Of a stretch of DNA of 51,873 bases, positions 8,625-16,745 are shown in pieces. The stretch comes from Rhodospirillaceae bacterium (GTDB lineage Bacteria > Pseudomonadota > Alphaproteobacteria > DSM-16000 > Inquilinaceae). Each line of letters begins with the position of its first letter. Positions within the stretch are counted from its first letter, which is position 1. The DNA is taken from positions 1 through 51,873 of the forward strand of contig JACKIG010000029.1 in the NCBI GenBank assembly GCA_020638595.1. Direction: 5' to 3'. The translations under genes and the position numbers were made by a program. The notes below the pieces were generated by a model. It made no database searches and was not told the DNA's origin. It saw only the letters and a list, made by a program, of their open reading frames with translations.

Positions 8625-8877
8625 GGCTCTCGGTATCGGGTAGAGAAGGCAAATGATGACTCGATTAACCGTAGAAGAGACATATTCGACACTGAAGCAT
8701 TACATACTTCAATCGAACAAGAGCATAATCTTACTTAAATGTCACTCATTGTAAAGACCGCGCGGCAGCAGCCTGTCAAGAAACTGCAATACTGACGGAT
8801 GACAACTTAGAGTCATTCGGTCGTCGTCCAGTCGATCCCGGCCCGGGGAAAATACGGCAGGACTCGGGCTTCGACTG
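8625..8877 (-). promoter_or_regulatory. AT-rich intergenic region upstream of the DUF2336 gene
   Basis: This 253-bp stretch is much richer in A and T than its surroundings, mainly from 8645 to 8755, and carries no convincing gene. It includes a small hairpin-forming TGAAG/CTTCA pair around 8692-8712. It should contain the promoter driving the DUF2336-kinase genes and the 3' end of the pentapeptide gene. I do not assign -35/-10 boxes. Confidence 0.4.
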
Positions 8878-9480
8878 TCATGTGGAGGCCGTCTTGCAGC
8901 CCAACAAATCATGAAGTGCCTGCGGGGCGATGATGCAGCCACGGAAGTTGGCTCTCCAGACATCGGCAGTATCGAAACTTGCGTCCCGGAGATCAGCATC
9001 CCGCAGGTCCGCCTCGCTCAAGTCCGCGCCGGAGAGATTGCTGCCGCGCATGTCGGCGCCACGAAGCATAGCCTGGGAAAGATTGGCACGGATCAAGCGC
9101 GTGTCGCGCAGGTCTGCATCGGCAAGGTCGGTTCCCGACAGGTCGGCATCCGTCAGATCTGCACCCTTGAAGTCGACGCCCGCCAGGTCGAGGCCGGACA
9201 GGTCGGCCCGCTCGCCACCGTCGTCACCCCGCAACCAAGAGTGGTGGGCAGCCAGCACGCGCAGGAGATTGCGGAGCTTCTGCGACCGGGCCTGGGCCGC
9301 GGTCTTGTCCATCAACGCCTTGTCGTAGAGTCGCGTATCGCTGGGAAGCTGGGGGCACAAATAGCGAACCCGTAGCTGCCGGCGGGCATCGTCCTCATCC
9401 CTGGCCGCAATTTCGCCGACCTCAACGGGCGAATCGGGGAAGGGACGGATCTCATAACAATAAACAGTCTCATCCATCAT
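8878..9480 (-). CDS. Pentapeptide-repeat protein
   Basis: A 200-residue protein. The first 85 residues are a non-repeat N-terminal part (YCYEIRPFPDSPVEVGEIAA and a basic helical linker). From about residue 90 to 180 there are roughly 17-18 pentapeptide repeats of the A(D/N)LXX type (ADLSG, LDLAG, VDFKG, ADLTD, ADLSG and so on), which form a right-handed quadrilateral beta helix. It ends with a short cap. The start follows GGAGAAG. No DNA-gyrase-protection or other role can be shown. The neighbours are a pseudo-receiver protein and a DUF2336 protein, hinting at a protein-interaction scaffold. Confidence 0.85.
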   Translation of the reverse strand: MMDETVYCYEIRPFPDSPVEVGEIAARDEDDARRQLRVRYLCPQLPSDTRLYDKALMDKTAAQARSQKLRNLLRVLAAHHSWLRGDDGGERADLSGLDLAGVDFKGADLTDADLSGTDLADADLRDTRLIRANLSQAMLRGADMRGSNLSGADLSEADLRDADLRDASFDTADVWRANFRGCIIAPQALHDLLGCKTAST

Positions 9481-9579
9481 CGCATCTCTTCTCCATCTGC
9501 CGAAACTCCGTGCCCAGTCGGGCGGGCGGGCGGCATCTCCGGGTCCGTCGGGGGCCGCACGCCCGTGCCGGGGCCGCCG

Positions 9580-10356
9580 CTAGAGCAGGAAATGGTAGCT
9601 CAGCGCCTCCGCCAGATCGTCGCCGAAGCGCACGCTCTTGCTGATCAGCGGCACGCCTTCCGGCACGAATTGAAGGCGTTCGTCGCTGGCATCCAGGCTG
9701 GTGATCAGGGCCAGCGGGATGTTGCGGGTATCGGGCATGTGCGACAGCGCAATCGCAAGGTCGATGCCGTTCATGCCGGGCATGATGGCCGAAATGATCA
9801 TCATGTCCGGCTTGGTATGGATGGCGTGGTCCAGCGCCGCGATCGTCGACGTGCAGATCGACACCCGGTAGCCGCACGCCTGCAGCTCGCGCTCGACGAA
9901 GCGCGTCTGCGCCCCGTGCAGCATCACCAGGATCACCTCCACGTCGCGGATGTCGGTGTCTTCCATGCGCGGGCTGGCCGGACGGGCCGGCAGCGTGCGC
10001 ACGACGTTCGCCGCCGGCTCGTCCGGCGCGATGTTGCCTTCGGCGACGTCGATGATCGTGTCCAGATAGACGCGCAGATGCTCGATGCGGACTTCGTCCA
10101 TCGTCGTGACGGCGGAGCCGTAGTCCTCCAGCCGGGCCGAAACCATCTCCAGAAGCGGGATGCCGAAATTATGCGCCTGCCCCTTGGTCTCGAAGGCGAA
10201 GCGACGCACGGCAAGCAGGCTGCCGTCCTGCCCAAGGGATTGATCCAGCCCGCGAGCGGTTTCCGCCGTATCCTGCAGGAACTCGCCCAGCAGGTTTTCC
10301 ACCATCGTGAACGTGGCCCCGGCATAGAGGCCATTGGTGAGCGTGGTTGCGACCAT
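9580..10356 (-). CDS. Hpt-like helical domain plus pseudo-receiver domain protein
   Basis: About 258 residues from ATG 10356; an upstream GTG at 10440 in the same frame would add 28 residues of low-quality sequence, so the start is uncertain. The N-terminal 110 residues are helical, with a segment (FAFETKGQAHNFGIPLLEMV) resembling an Hpt-type bundle. The C-terminal 120 residues follow the receiver fold: PDMMIISAIMPGMNG, LALITSL and LISKS align with the DxxMPGMDG, T/S and K motifs. The acceptor Asp is replaced by Ser (Ser189 from this start) and the first-strand acidic pair is missing. It therefore looks like a non-phosphorylatable receiver. It lies 126 bp after treY on the same strand. Confidence 0.65.
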   Translation of the reverse strand: MVATTLTNGLYAGATFTMVENLLGEFLQDTAETARGLDQSLGQDGSLLAVRRFAFETKGQAHNFGIPLLEMVSARLEDYGSAVTTMDEVRIEHLRVYLDTIIDVAEGNIAPDEPAANVVRTLPARPASPRMEDTDIRDVEVILVMLHGAQTRFVERELQACGYRVSICTSTIAALDHAIHTKPDMMIISAIMPGMNGIDLAIALSHMPDTRNIPLALITSLDASDERLQFVPEGVPLISKSVRFGDDLAEALSYHFLL

Positions 10357-10482
10357 TGCGGGTCCCGAGCCAGTGATCGTGATCGGCCGGACGCCAGCAG
10401 GGGCTCGCTGCGCGCGGCAATCGTCGACCGAGCTAACCACGCAGCCTGTTAATGATGGATAAAGACCGCCGGCGGCGCCTGC

Positions 10483-13419
10483 TCAATCGGCGGTGGGCCT
10501 TGGCCAGGTTGCCGCAAGGGCCGCAAGGGGGAAGTGCGACAGCAGGTCGGCAAGCGCAATCGGCCCGGTCGACGGCCAGCTTCGCCCGGTGAAGATGTCC
10601 TCCACCGTCTCGGTTCCCGCCGGCTCCGGCAGCAGGATGGCGGTGTCGCCCCAGATCTCCGCCGGCGGATGCGGCCTGTCCCGCTCCTCCAGCAGCGGCG
10701 CGACCAGCCGGGGCACGACGACCACCAGCAGGCAGTCCACGCCACGGCGCATGAACGCGACGACCCTGTCGGACTGGTCGCCCGTGACCTCCAGGGGGAT
10801 GTAGTCCCCCTCGGTGAACAGGTTCGGCCAGCGGTTGCGCAGTGCCAGGATGCGCGCGATCACGTACTGCTTGACGCGGCCATCCCGCCAGGTGTCCAGC
10901 AGCCCGTCCAGGCGTGCCGGGTCCAGGACCGTGCCCATCTCGGCCAGGGCCCGGCGGCGGCAGTCGAAATCGACCGGGCGGCGGTTGTCCGGGTCGACCA
11001 GGCTGAGATCCCAGAACTCCGCACCCTGGTAGGTGTCCGGAACGCCGGGTACACTGAGCTTCAGCAGGCACTGGGCCAGGCCGTTCAGCGCGCCGATCGG
11101 TGCGATACGCGCCTCGAAGCGCGCGAAGTCGGCCAGGAAGACCGCGCTGCGCTTGGGGTCGAGCACGCTGCGCACGAACTCCTCCAGCCCCTGTTCGTAG
11201 GCGGGGTTCTGCTGCGACCAGAAGGTGTGCACCTTCGCCTCGCGCACGGCCTTGATCATGTAGGCCACCATGCGATCGGCGAAGGTCGACAGGGTTGCCG
11301 AGGGGTCGTCCGCCTCGCCCAGGGGCCAGGACCCCAGCATCGCCTGATAGAACAGATACTCGTCATTGCGGCTGAGGGTGTTCGGATCGTCGTCGTCCCC
11401 CCGGCGCAGCTTGTTCAGCTGGGACCAGCGCGACACGCGCTGCCGCCATTCCAGCCCCAGTTCGCTGATGGCGCTGATGCGCACGCGCGTATCCTCGCCC
11501 CGCTTGTGGTCGTGCGTGGCGGTGGCCAGCATGGTCAGCGGATAGCGCTTCTGGCGTTCCTGGTTCAGGTAGTGGAACGCCGAGGGGCTGACGCCGAAAC
11601 GGGTCGGCTCGCCACCGACCTCGTTCAGCGAGATCAGCCGGAAATACCGGTAGAACGCCGTGTCCTCCACCGACTTGGCCATCACCGGGCCGGTGAACTG
11701 CTGGAATTTCATGGCGGTGCGCAGGATATCGCGCTTGCGATAGCCGATGCCCCGGATGCGCGTCAGATCCGTGCTCAACACCTGATAGACGAAGTCCAGC
11801 AGTTCCGGGTCGACGCTGCCCCGGAAGCCGCCGCGCCGCGCCCGGGAGAGCGCCCAGTCGAGATTGCGGCGGTCGCCGTCGCTGATCCCCCGCTCGCTGA
11901 CATAGGTGCGGTAGACCGGGAAGTTCGAAACGATGGCCAGCAGCGCTTCCTGGATGCCGGGCAGGGTGAAATCGCGGGTCGACCAGGATTGCCGCGCGAT
12001 CTCATGCAGGTCGTTGGCCAGGACGTTGAATTCACTGGCCAGGTTGGTTTCCACCATCTGCCGCTTGGCTTCGACCACCATTTCCTCGAAATCGGGACGG
12101 CGGCCGATGAAGCGGTTGTACGTGACCGTCAGCGCGCGCTCGCCTTCCGGATCGACGAACAGGCCGTTGACCAGGTTCATGAACTCATAGCCGGTGGTGC
12201 CGTCGATGGGCCAACGCTCGCGCAGATGCTCATGGCGCGCCATGATCTTCTCGACCACCAGGTAGAACAGGTGCCCGCGCTCCTTCAGCGTCACCACGCC
12301 GCCGGGCACCGGCAGGGCGGCGCCGCCTTCACGCTGCATTTGCAGGAACGCCGCGCGGTCCTGAAGCCTGCGGCAATACGCACCGGGATCATAAAGCCCG
12401 TCGATATGGTCCAGCCGGACCCCCTGGACCTTGCCTTCGCCGATCAGCCGGAACAGCAACTGGTGGCTGACCTCGAACAGGTCGTCCCGCTCCATCTTGA
12501 GGCCGGCCAGGTCGTTGATGTCGAAGAACCGGCGATAGTTGATCTCCGCGGTGGCGACGCGCCAATAGGCGACACGATAGGCCTGGCGTTCCAGCAACCG
12601 GTGAAGCAGCTGGAAGCTGGACCGTTCGCCCGGCTGGCCGTTGTAGAGGCCCAGCATCCCGTCGAAGGCCGCGCGCCATTCCGGCCGCTCGCGCACCATG
12701 GCCGCCAGGCGTGTCTTCAACTCGTCGACGCGCCGGTGGGTGACTGCCTGCTGGCGGACCGAACGCCGCGCCGGCTTGATCGACCCGAATTCGGTGATCA
12801 GCGCCGAGAGCGTGCCCGACGGCTTCTCCAGCCGCTCGCGCACGGCGCGCAGCAGCGTGGGATAGTCCCGCACGGCGACCGGGAAGATGTGATCCCAATA
12901 GCGGACGCTGAAGACGCCCCTCGCCTCGTCGAAGTGAAGCTTCAGCTCCCCCCGCTCCAGCACGTTGCCGTAGTGGTCGCCGAGGAACGGCAGCAGCACC
13001 TTGCCCGTCAGCGTCGGTTCCGCCGGCGACCAGTCGATATCGAAGAAGTCGGCGAAGGGGCTCGCCTGACCCCATTCCAGCAGGTCGAGCCACCAGGGAT
13101 TGTCGGACCCGCCGACGCCCATGTGATTGGGCACGAAATCCAGGATGATCCCCATGCCGTGCTGGTGCAGCTGCGCCACCAGGCGGTCAAACGACTGGGC
13201 GTCGCCGATCTCCGGGTTGAAGCGGTTGTGATCGGTGATGTCGTAGCCGTGCAGCGACCCGGCCCGCGCCATCAGGAAGGGCGACGCATAGACATGGCTG
13301 ATCCCCAGTTCCGCCATATAGGGGACCAGCGCCGCAGCGTCGTCGAACGTGAAGGACTGGTTGAATTGCAGGCGATAGGTCGCCCGCGGCATGGCAGGCG
13401 GTGCCGCTTGCCCGTTCAT
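10483..13419 (-). CDS. treY: Maltooligosyl trehalose synthase
   Basis: A 978-residue GH13_26 enzyme that isomerises the reducing-end alpha-1,4 bond of maltodextrins to alpha,alpha-1,1. Conserved TreY blocks are present: TYRLQFN at the N-terminus, SHVYASPFL, HGYDITDHNRFNPEIG, DFVPNHMG, the nucleophile Asp337 in GVRLDHIDGL, the acid Glu397 in KIMARHEHLRERW followed by GTTGYEFMN, and THDHKRGEDTR for region IV. The length is at the long end for the family. Start ATG 13419 is preceded by GAGGG. It lies 34 bp after treZ, so both steps of the TreY/TreZ route are in one operon. I see no TreX debranching enzyme. Confidence 0.96.
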   Translation of the reverse strand: MNGQAAPPAMPRATYRLQFNQSFTFDDAAALVPYMAELGISHVYASPFLMARAGSLHGYDITDHNRFNPEIGDAQSFDRLVAQLHQHGMGIILDFVPNHMGVGGSDNPWWLDLLEWGQASPFADFFDIDWSPAEPTLTGKVLLPFLGDHYGNVLERGELKLHFDEARGVFSVRYWDHIFPVAVRDYPTLLRAVRERLEKPSGTLSALITEFGSIKPARRSVRQQAVTHRRVDELKTRLAAMVRERPEWRAAFDGMLGLYNGQPGERSSFQLLHRLLERQAYRVAYWRVATAEINYRRFFDINDLAGLKMERDDLFEVSHQLLFRLIGEGKVQGVRLDHIDGLYDPGAYCRRLQDRAAFLQMQREGGAALPVPGGVVTLKERGHLFYLVVEKIMARHEHLRERWPIDGTTGYEFMNLVNGLFVDPEGERALTVTYNRFIGRRPDFEEMVVEAKRQMVETNLASEFNVLANDLHEIARQSWSTRDFTLPGIQEALLAIVSNFPVYRTYVSERGISDGDRRNLDWALSRARRGGFRGSVDPELLDFVYQVLSTDLTRIRGIGYRKRDILRTAMKFQQFTGPVMAKSVEDTAFYRYFRLISLNEVGGEPTRFGVSPSAFHYLNQERQKRYPLTMLATATHDHKRGEDTRVRISAISELGLEWRQRVSRWSQLNKLRRGDDDDPNTLSRNDEYLFYQAMLGSWPLGEADDPSATLSTFADRMVAYMIKAVREAKVHTFWSQQNPAYEQGLEEFVRSVLDPKRSAVFLADFARFEARIAPIGALNGLAQCLLKLSVPGVPDTYQGAEFWDLSLVDPDNRRPVDFDCRRRALAEMGTVLDPARLDGLLDTWRDGRVKQYVIARILALRNRWPNLFTEGDYIPLEVTGDQSDRVVAFMRRGVDCLLVVVVPRLVAPLLEERDRPHPPAEIWGDTAILLPEPAGTETVEDIFTGRSWPSTGPIALADLLSHFPLAALAATWPRPTAD

Positions 13420-13453
13420 TGGTGAAACCCTCGGCTACGTGGTGGGCGCGAGC

Positions 13454-15283
13454 CTACCATCCGGACCTTTCGATGATCGACCAGACGACGGACCATGGCG
13501 GCATGCCATGCTGGGCGGCCTCCCCCAGCAGGCCGGGATGGCTCTCGTACAGCAGCCGCCCCGGGATCTCGCCGCATCCGTGCTGCGGGGCAGCCGAAAG
13601 GTTGGCCACCAGCACAAGCTGCGCCTTCTCCGGCACCGGCCAGCGCACGGTCAGGCCGTGGGCATCCCAGGCCTGGGGCACCGCGGTGCCCGGCTTGATG
13701 CGCGACAGCCGCGGCACGATGAATTCCCGGCGGATCTTCAGCAGGCGCGCATAGAGCGCCAGCCACGCCTGCTGCTCGGCCATCGAGGCCGTCGGCCAAT
13801 CCAGGCGCGAGGCCGCGAAGGTGGCATCGGCATTGGGGTCGGGAATCGCCGTGCGGCTCTGCGGATCGGCGAATTCGGGGAACTGGGCGAATTCCCGCCG
13901 GCGCCCGTCGCGCACGGCCGCCGCCAGGTCGTCGTGGAAGTCGCAGAAATACAGGAAGGGCTGGGCCGATCCCCATTCCTCTCCCATGAACAGCATCGGC
14001 ACGGGCGGGGCCAGCAGCAGCACGGCGGCGGTGGCGCGCACGGCCTCGGCCGGCGCGATGCGCGCCAGGCGATCGCCGAAGGCGCGGTTGCCGACCTGAT
14101 CATGGTTCTGGGTGAAGTTGACGAAGGACGACGGCGGAAGATGGCCGCTCGGCTCGCCACGCAGTTCGCCCGCCCGGTAGTCGGACGCCTCGCCCTGATA
14201 GGCGAAGCCTTCGGTCAGGACCCGTGCCAGACGGTCGCGGGCGTTGGCCACGTAATCCTGGTAGTACCCGCCGGCCTCGCCGGTCGCCAGCACATGGAAG
14301 ACGTGGTGCGCATCGTCGTTCCACTGGGCGTCATAGTGGCGCGGCCGCCCGACATCGTCGCGGGACAGGAACCGCGACTCGTTCGAATCGTTCTCCAGGA
14401 CCAGATGGACATAGCGGTCGCGCACCGTCGCCCTCACCGCCTCCGCCAGCTCGGTCAGGATGTGGACCGGGCTCTCGTCGACGATGGCATGGACGGCATC
14501 GAACCGCAGTCCGTCGAAGCGGTATTCCTGCAGCCAGTAGAGCGCGTTGTGGATGTAGAAGTCCCGCACCGCGCGCTGGGAGAAATCGATCGCCGCGCCC
14601 CATGGGGTGACGTGGCGGTCGGTGAAGAACTGCGGCGCATACAGGTGCAGGTAGTTCCCGTCCGGCCCGAAGTGATTGTAGACGACGTCCAGGAAGATCA
14701 TCAGCCCACGCGCATGGGCCTCTTCCACCAGGGTTTTCAGGGTATCCGGCGTGCCGTAGGCGCGATCGGGGGCGAAGTGCAGGACACCGTCGTATCCCCA
14801 GCCGCGGCGACCGGGAAAATCGGCCACCGGCATCAGCTCAACGGCCGTGATCCCCAGCCGGACAAGATGGTCCAGCTTGCGGCGCACGGCATCGAAGGTG
14901 CCTTCCTGGGTGAAGGTGCCCACATGCAGTTCGTACAGCACGGCCTCTTCCCAGGGGCGCCCGCGCCAGCCGCCGTCCTGCCAGGCATGGCGCCGCGGAT
15001 CGACGACCAGGCTGGGCCCGTGGGCATCGTCGCCCTGTGCGCGCGAGGCCGGGTCGGGAACGAGAAAGCCGTTGTCGAGACGGTAGCGGTAGGCGCTGCC
15101 GTGCGCGGCCGGAACCGCCGCCTCGAAATAGCCGTCGCCGGCGGCCGCCATCGGGAATTCGCCGCCATCCTCCAGCACGACCACGGGTGCCGTCTGGGCG
15201 GGGGCCCACAGCCGGAAGCGGACCGCCCCGTCCCCGACGACCTCGGCCCCGAAGGGAAGCGTGTGGGCGTAGCTCGCGCTCAT
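13454..15283 (-). CDS. treZ: Malto-oligosyltrehalose trehalohydrolase
   Basis: A 609-residue GH13_10 enzyme that releases trehalose from maltooligosyl-trehalose. Residues 10-95 form an N-terminal CBM48/E-set domain. The catalytic barrel follows, with YELHVGTFTQEGTF, GWGYDGV, DVVYNHFGPDGNYL, nucleophile Asp262 in GLRFDAVHAI, acid Glu297 in LVLENDSNE and NFTQNHDQVGNRAFG. The length is typical. It overlaps the stop of the upstream GlgE-like gene by 4 bp (ATGA at 15280-15283) and has its own GGAAGGA site inside that gene, indicating translational coupling. Confidence 0.96.
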   Translation of the reverse strand: MSASYAHTLPFGAEVVGDGAVRFRLWAPAQTAPVVVLEDGGEFPMAAAGDGYFEAAVPAAHGSAYRYRLDNGFLVPDPASRAQGDDAHGPSLVVDPRRHAWQDGGWRGRPWEEAVLYELHVGTFTQEGTFDAVRRKLDHLVRLGITAVELMPVADFPGRRGWGYDGVLHFAPDRAYGTPDTLKTLVEEAHARGLMIFLDVVYNHFGPDGNYLHLYAPQFFTDRHVTPWGAAIDFSQRAVRDFYIHNALYWLQEYRFDGLRFDAVHAIVDESPVHILTELAEAVRATVRDRYVHLVLENDSNESRFLSRDDVGRPRHYDAQWNDDAHHVFHVLATGEAGGYYQDYVANARDRLARVLTEGFAYQGEASDYRAGELRGEPSGHLPPSSFVNFTQNHDQVGNRAFGDRLARIAPAEAVRATAAVLLLAPPVPMLFMGEEWGSAQPFLYFCDFHDDLAAAVRDGRRREFAQFPEFADPQSRTAIPDPNADATFAASRLDWPTASMAEQQAWLALYARLLKIRREFIVPRLSRIKPGTAVPQAWDAHGLTVRWPVPEKAQLVLVANLSAAPQHGCGEIPGRLLYESHPGLLGEAAQHGMPPWSVVWSIIERSGW

Positions 15284-16599
15284 GTCCGATCCTTCCCGTC
15301 GCTGGAGTAGACCCGGATCTGCGCCGGGCCCAGGGTCAGGGGCCGGTGGGGATCGAGGGTCTCACCCGCAGCCTGCGGCGTGACGTCGGTCCACCGGCGG
15401 CCTTCATGCTGCGGCAGGACCGCGGCCGGCACGAAGCCGCCGCGCTCGTGCGCGTCGGGATTGATCAGCGCAAGCGTCGCCTGCCCCGCCGTTGCGGCAT
15501 CGCCATCGTAGCGCACCAGGGCGACGATACCCGACCCCTCGTCCGTCACCCCCACCTGCTCGCCCTCGACGTTCAGTGCGGGCAAGGATGCCTTCATTGC
15601 ATTGACCGCGGCGACGAAGCCGCACAGGTCGAAGCGCGGCGAGCCCGCTTCCCGGTGCCAGTCGTCCGCACGCGTTTCCACCACATGAAGCTTCTTGGCA
15701 AAGCCGTACTCGTAGCCCATCGGCATCATCACGCCGGAGGAAAACAGGGCCGCAAACAGGTAGCGCTGCCGATACCGCTTCTCGATCGTCCCGGCATCGC
15801 AATCAACGAGTTCGGCCGCCAATCGTTCCGTGTCGTGGCTCTCGGGAAAGGCGATCGACGGCGCAATCCTGCGGAAGGATTCGTACTGTTCCAGCAGCCA
15901 GGGTGCCCGGAAGTCCCACCACTTCGAGCTGTTGAAGAGGTAGTCGAAACCGGCCTTGGCCAGCGCGTCCACCTGTTCGGTCGCACAGCCCAACGTCTCG
16001 GCCGCAAACAGGCATTCCGGCATGCGCCGCTTCGCCCCGTCGATCAGGGGTTTCCAGATGCGGGCCGGAACCTGGTAGGCGGCATCGCACCGGAACCCGC
16101 GGAAGCCGCAGTCCAGCGCCCAGCCGATATAGTCGCCCCAATAGGCCAGCATGGCCGGATGATGGGCCGCGTCGTCATAGTGCAGCTCGGCCAGATCGCC
16201 CCAGATGGTGATGTTCTCCGGATCGTCGGGGTCGACGGCGCGCGGTGAATACAGCTCCCCCGTCTCGTCGCGCCGATACCATTGCGGATGCTGGTCGACC
16301 AGCAGCGCATCCTTCGCCGTGTGGTTGATGACGAGATCCAGCATCACCGACACCCCGTGCTCGGCCGCGCGGGCGGTGAACTCCGACAGTGCCTCACCGG
16401 CCGGGCGCCCGTCCTCCAGGGCGGGATGCAGGCGGGAAAGGTCCTTCACCGCATAGAGGCTCCCGGAAAAGCCGGGGAAGTGGAACGGGTTCAGGTAGAT
16501 CCAGTCGAACCCCATGCCGGCGATCCGCGGCAGATGCGCGGACCACCCGGCGACCGGCCCTGCCATCAGCGGGAAAAGATTGTACAGGCGTGGGCCCAC
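15280..16599 (-). CDS. GlgE-like GH13 alpha-glucan enzyme lacking the N-terminal domain
   Basis: A 439-residue GH13 protein starting at GTG 16599, nine nt after an AAGGA site. The opening LYNLFPLMAGPVAGWS, then WIYLNPFHFPGFSGSLYAVKD and DLVINHTAKDALLV, match the catalytic domain of GlgE (maltose-1-phosphate maltosyltransferase, GH13_3). Catalytic residues are intact: nucleophile Asp172 (GFRCDAAYQVP), acid Glu201 (FAAETLG) and Asp256 (FPESHDTERL). True GlgE is over 600 residues with an N-terminal dimerisation domain that is absent here. It could be a short GlgE or a related amylase/transferase. It is the first gene of the treZ-treY unit and starts 146 bp after kaiC. Confidence 0.8.
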   Translation of the reverse strand: MGPRLYNLFPLMAGPVAGWSAHLPRIAGMGFDWIYLNPFHFPGFSGSLYAVKDLSRLHPALEDGRPAGEALSEFTARAAEHGVSVMLDLVINHTAKDALLVDQHPQWYRRDETGELYSPRAVDPDDPENITIWGDLAELHYDDAAHHPAMLAYWGDYIGWALDCGFRGFRCDAAYQVPARIWKPLIDGAKRRMPECLFAAETLGCATEQVDALAKAGFDYLFNSSKWWDFRAPWLLEQYESFRRIAPSIAFPESHDTERLAAELVDCDAGTIEKRYRQRYLFAALFSSGVMMPMGYEYGFAKKLHVVETRADDWHREAGSPRFDLCGFVAAVNAMKASLPALNVEGEQVGVTDEGSGIVALVRYDGDAATAGQATLALINPDAHERGGFVPAAVLPQHEGRRWTDVTPQAAGETLDPHRPLTLGPAQIRVYSSDGKDRT

Positions 16600-16745
16600 A
16601 GCTGGCGGTCCTTCCGATTTCGAAGTGGCATGGATCGAGACACGAGGCGCCGGCGCTTGTCCCGCGCCGTCCCCACTACCCTAGCGGGCGGACAGCCCGG
16701 GTCCAAGCCCCGGCAGGGGCCCGCAGCCCCATCCGCGCCGATGCG

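Noticed and set aside
10534..13425. A 963-codon plus-strand frame antisense to treY
   Set aside because: The opposite strand encodes a complete TreY with all catalytic motifs; the plus-strand frame is compositional.
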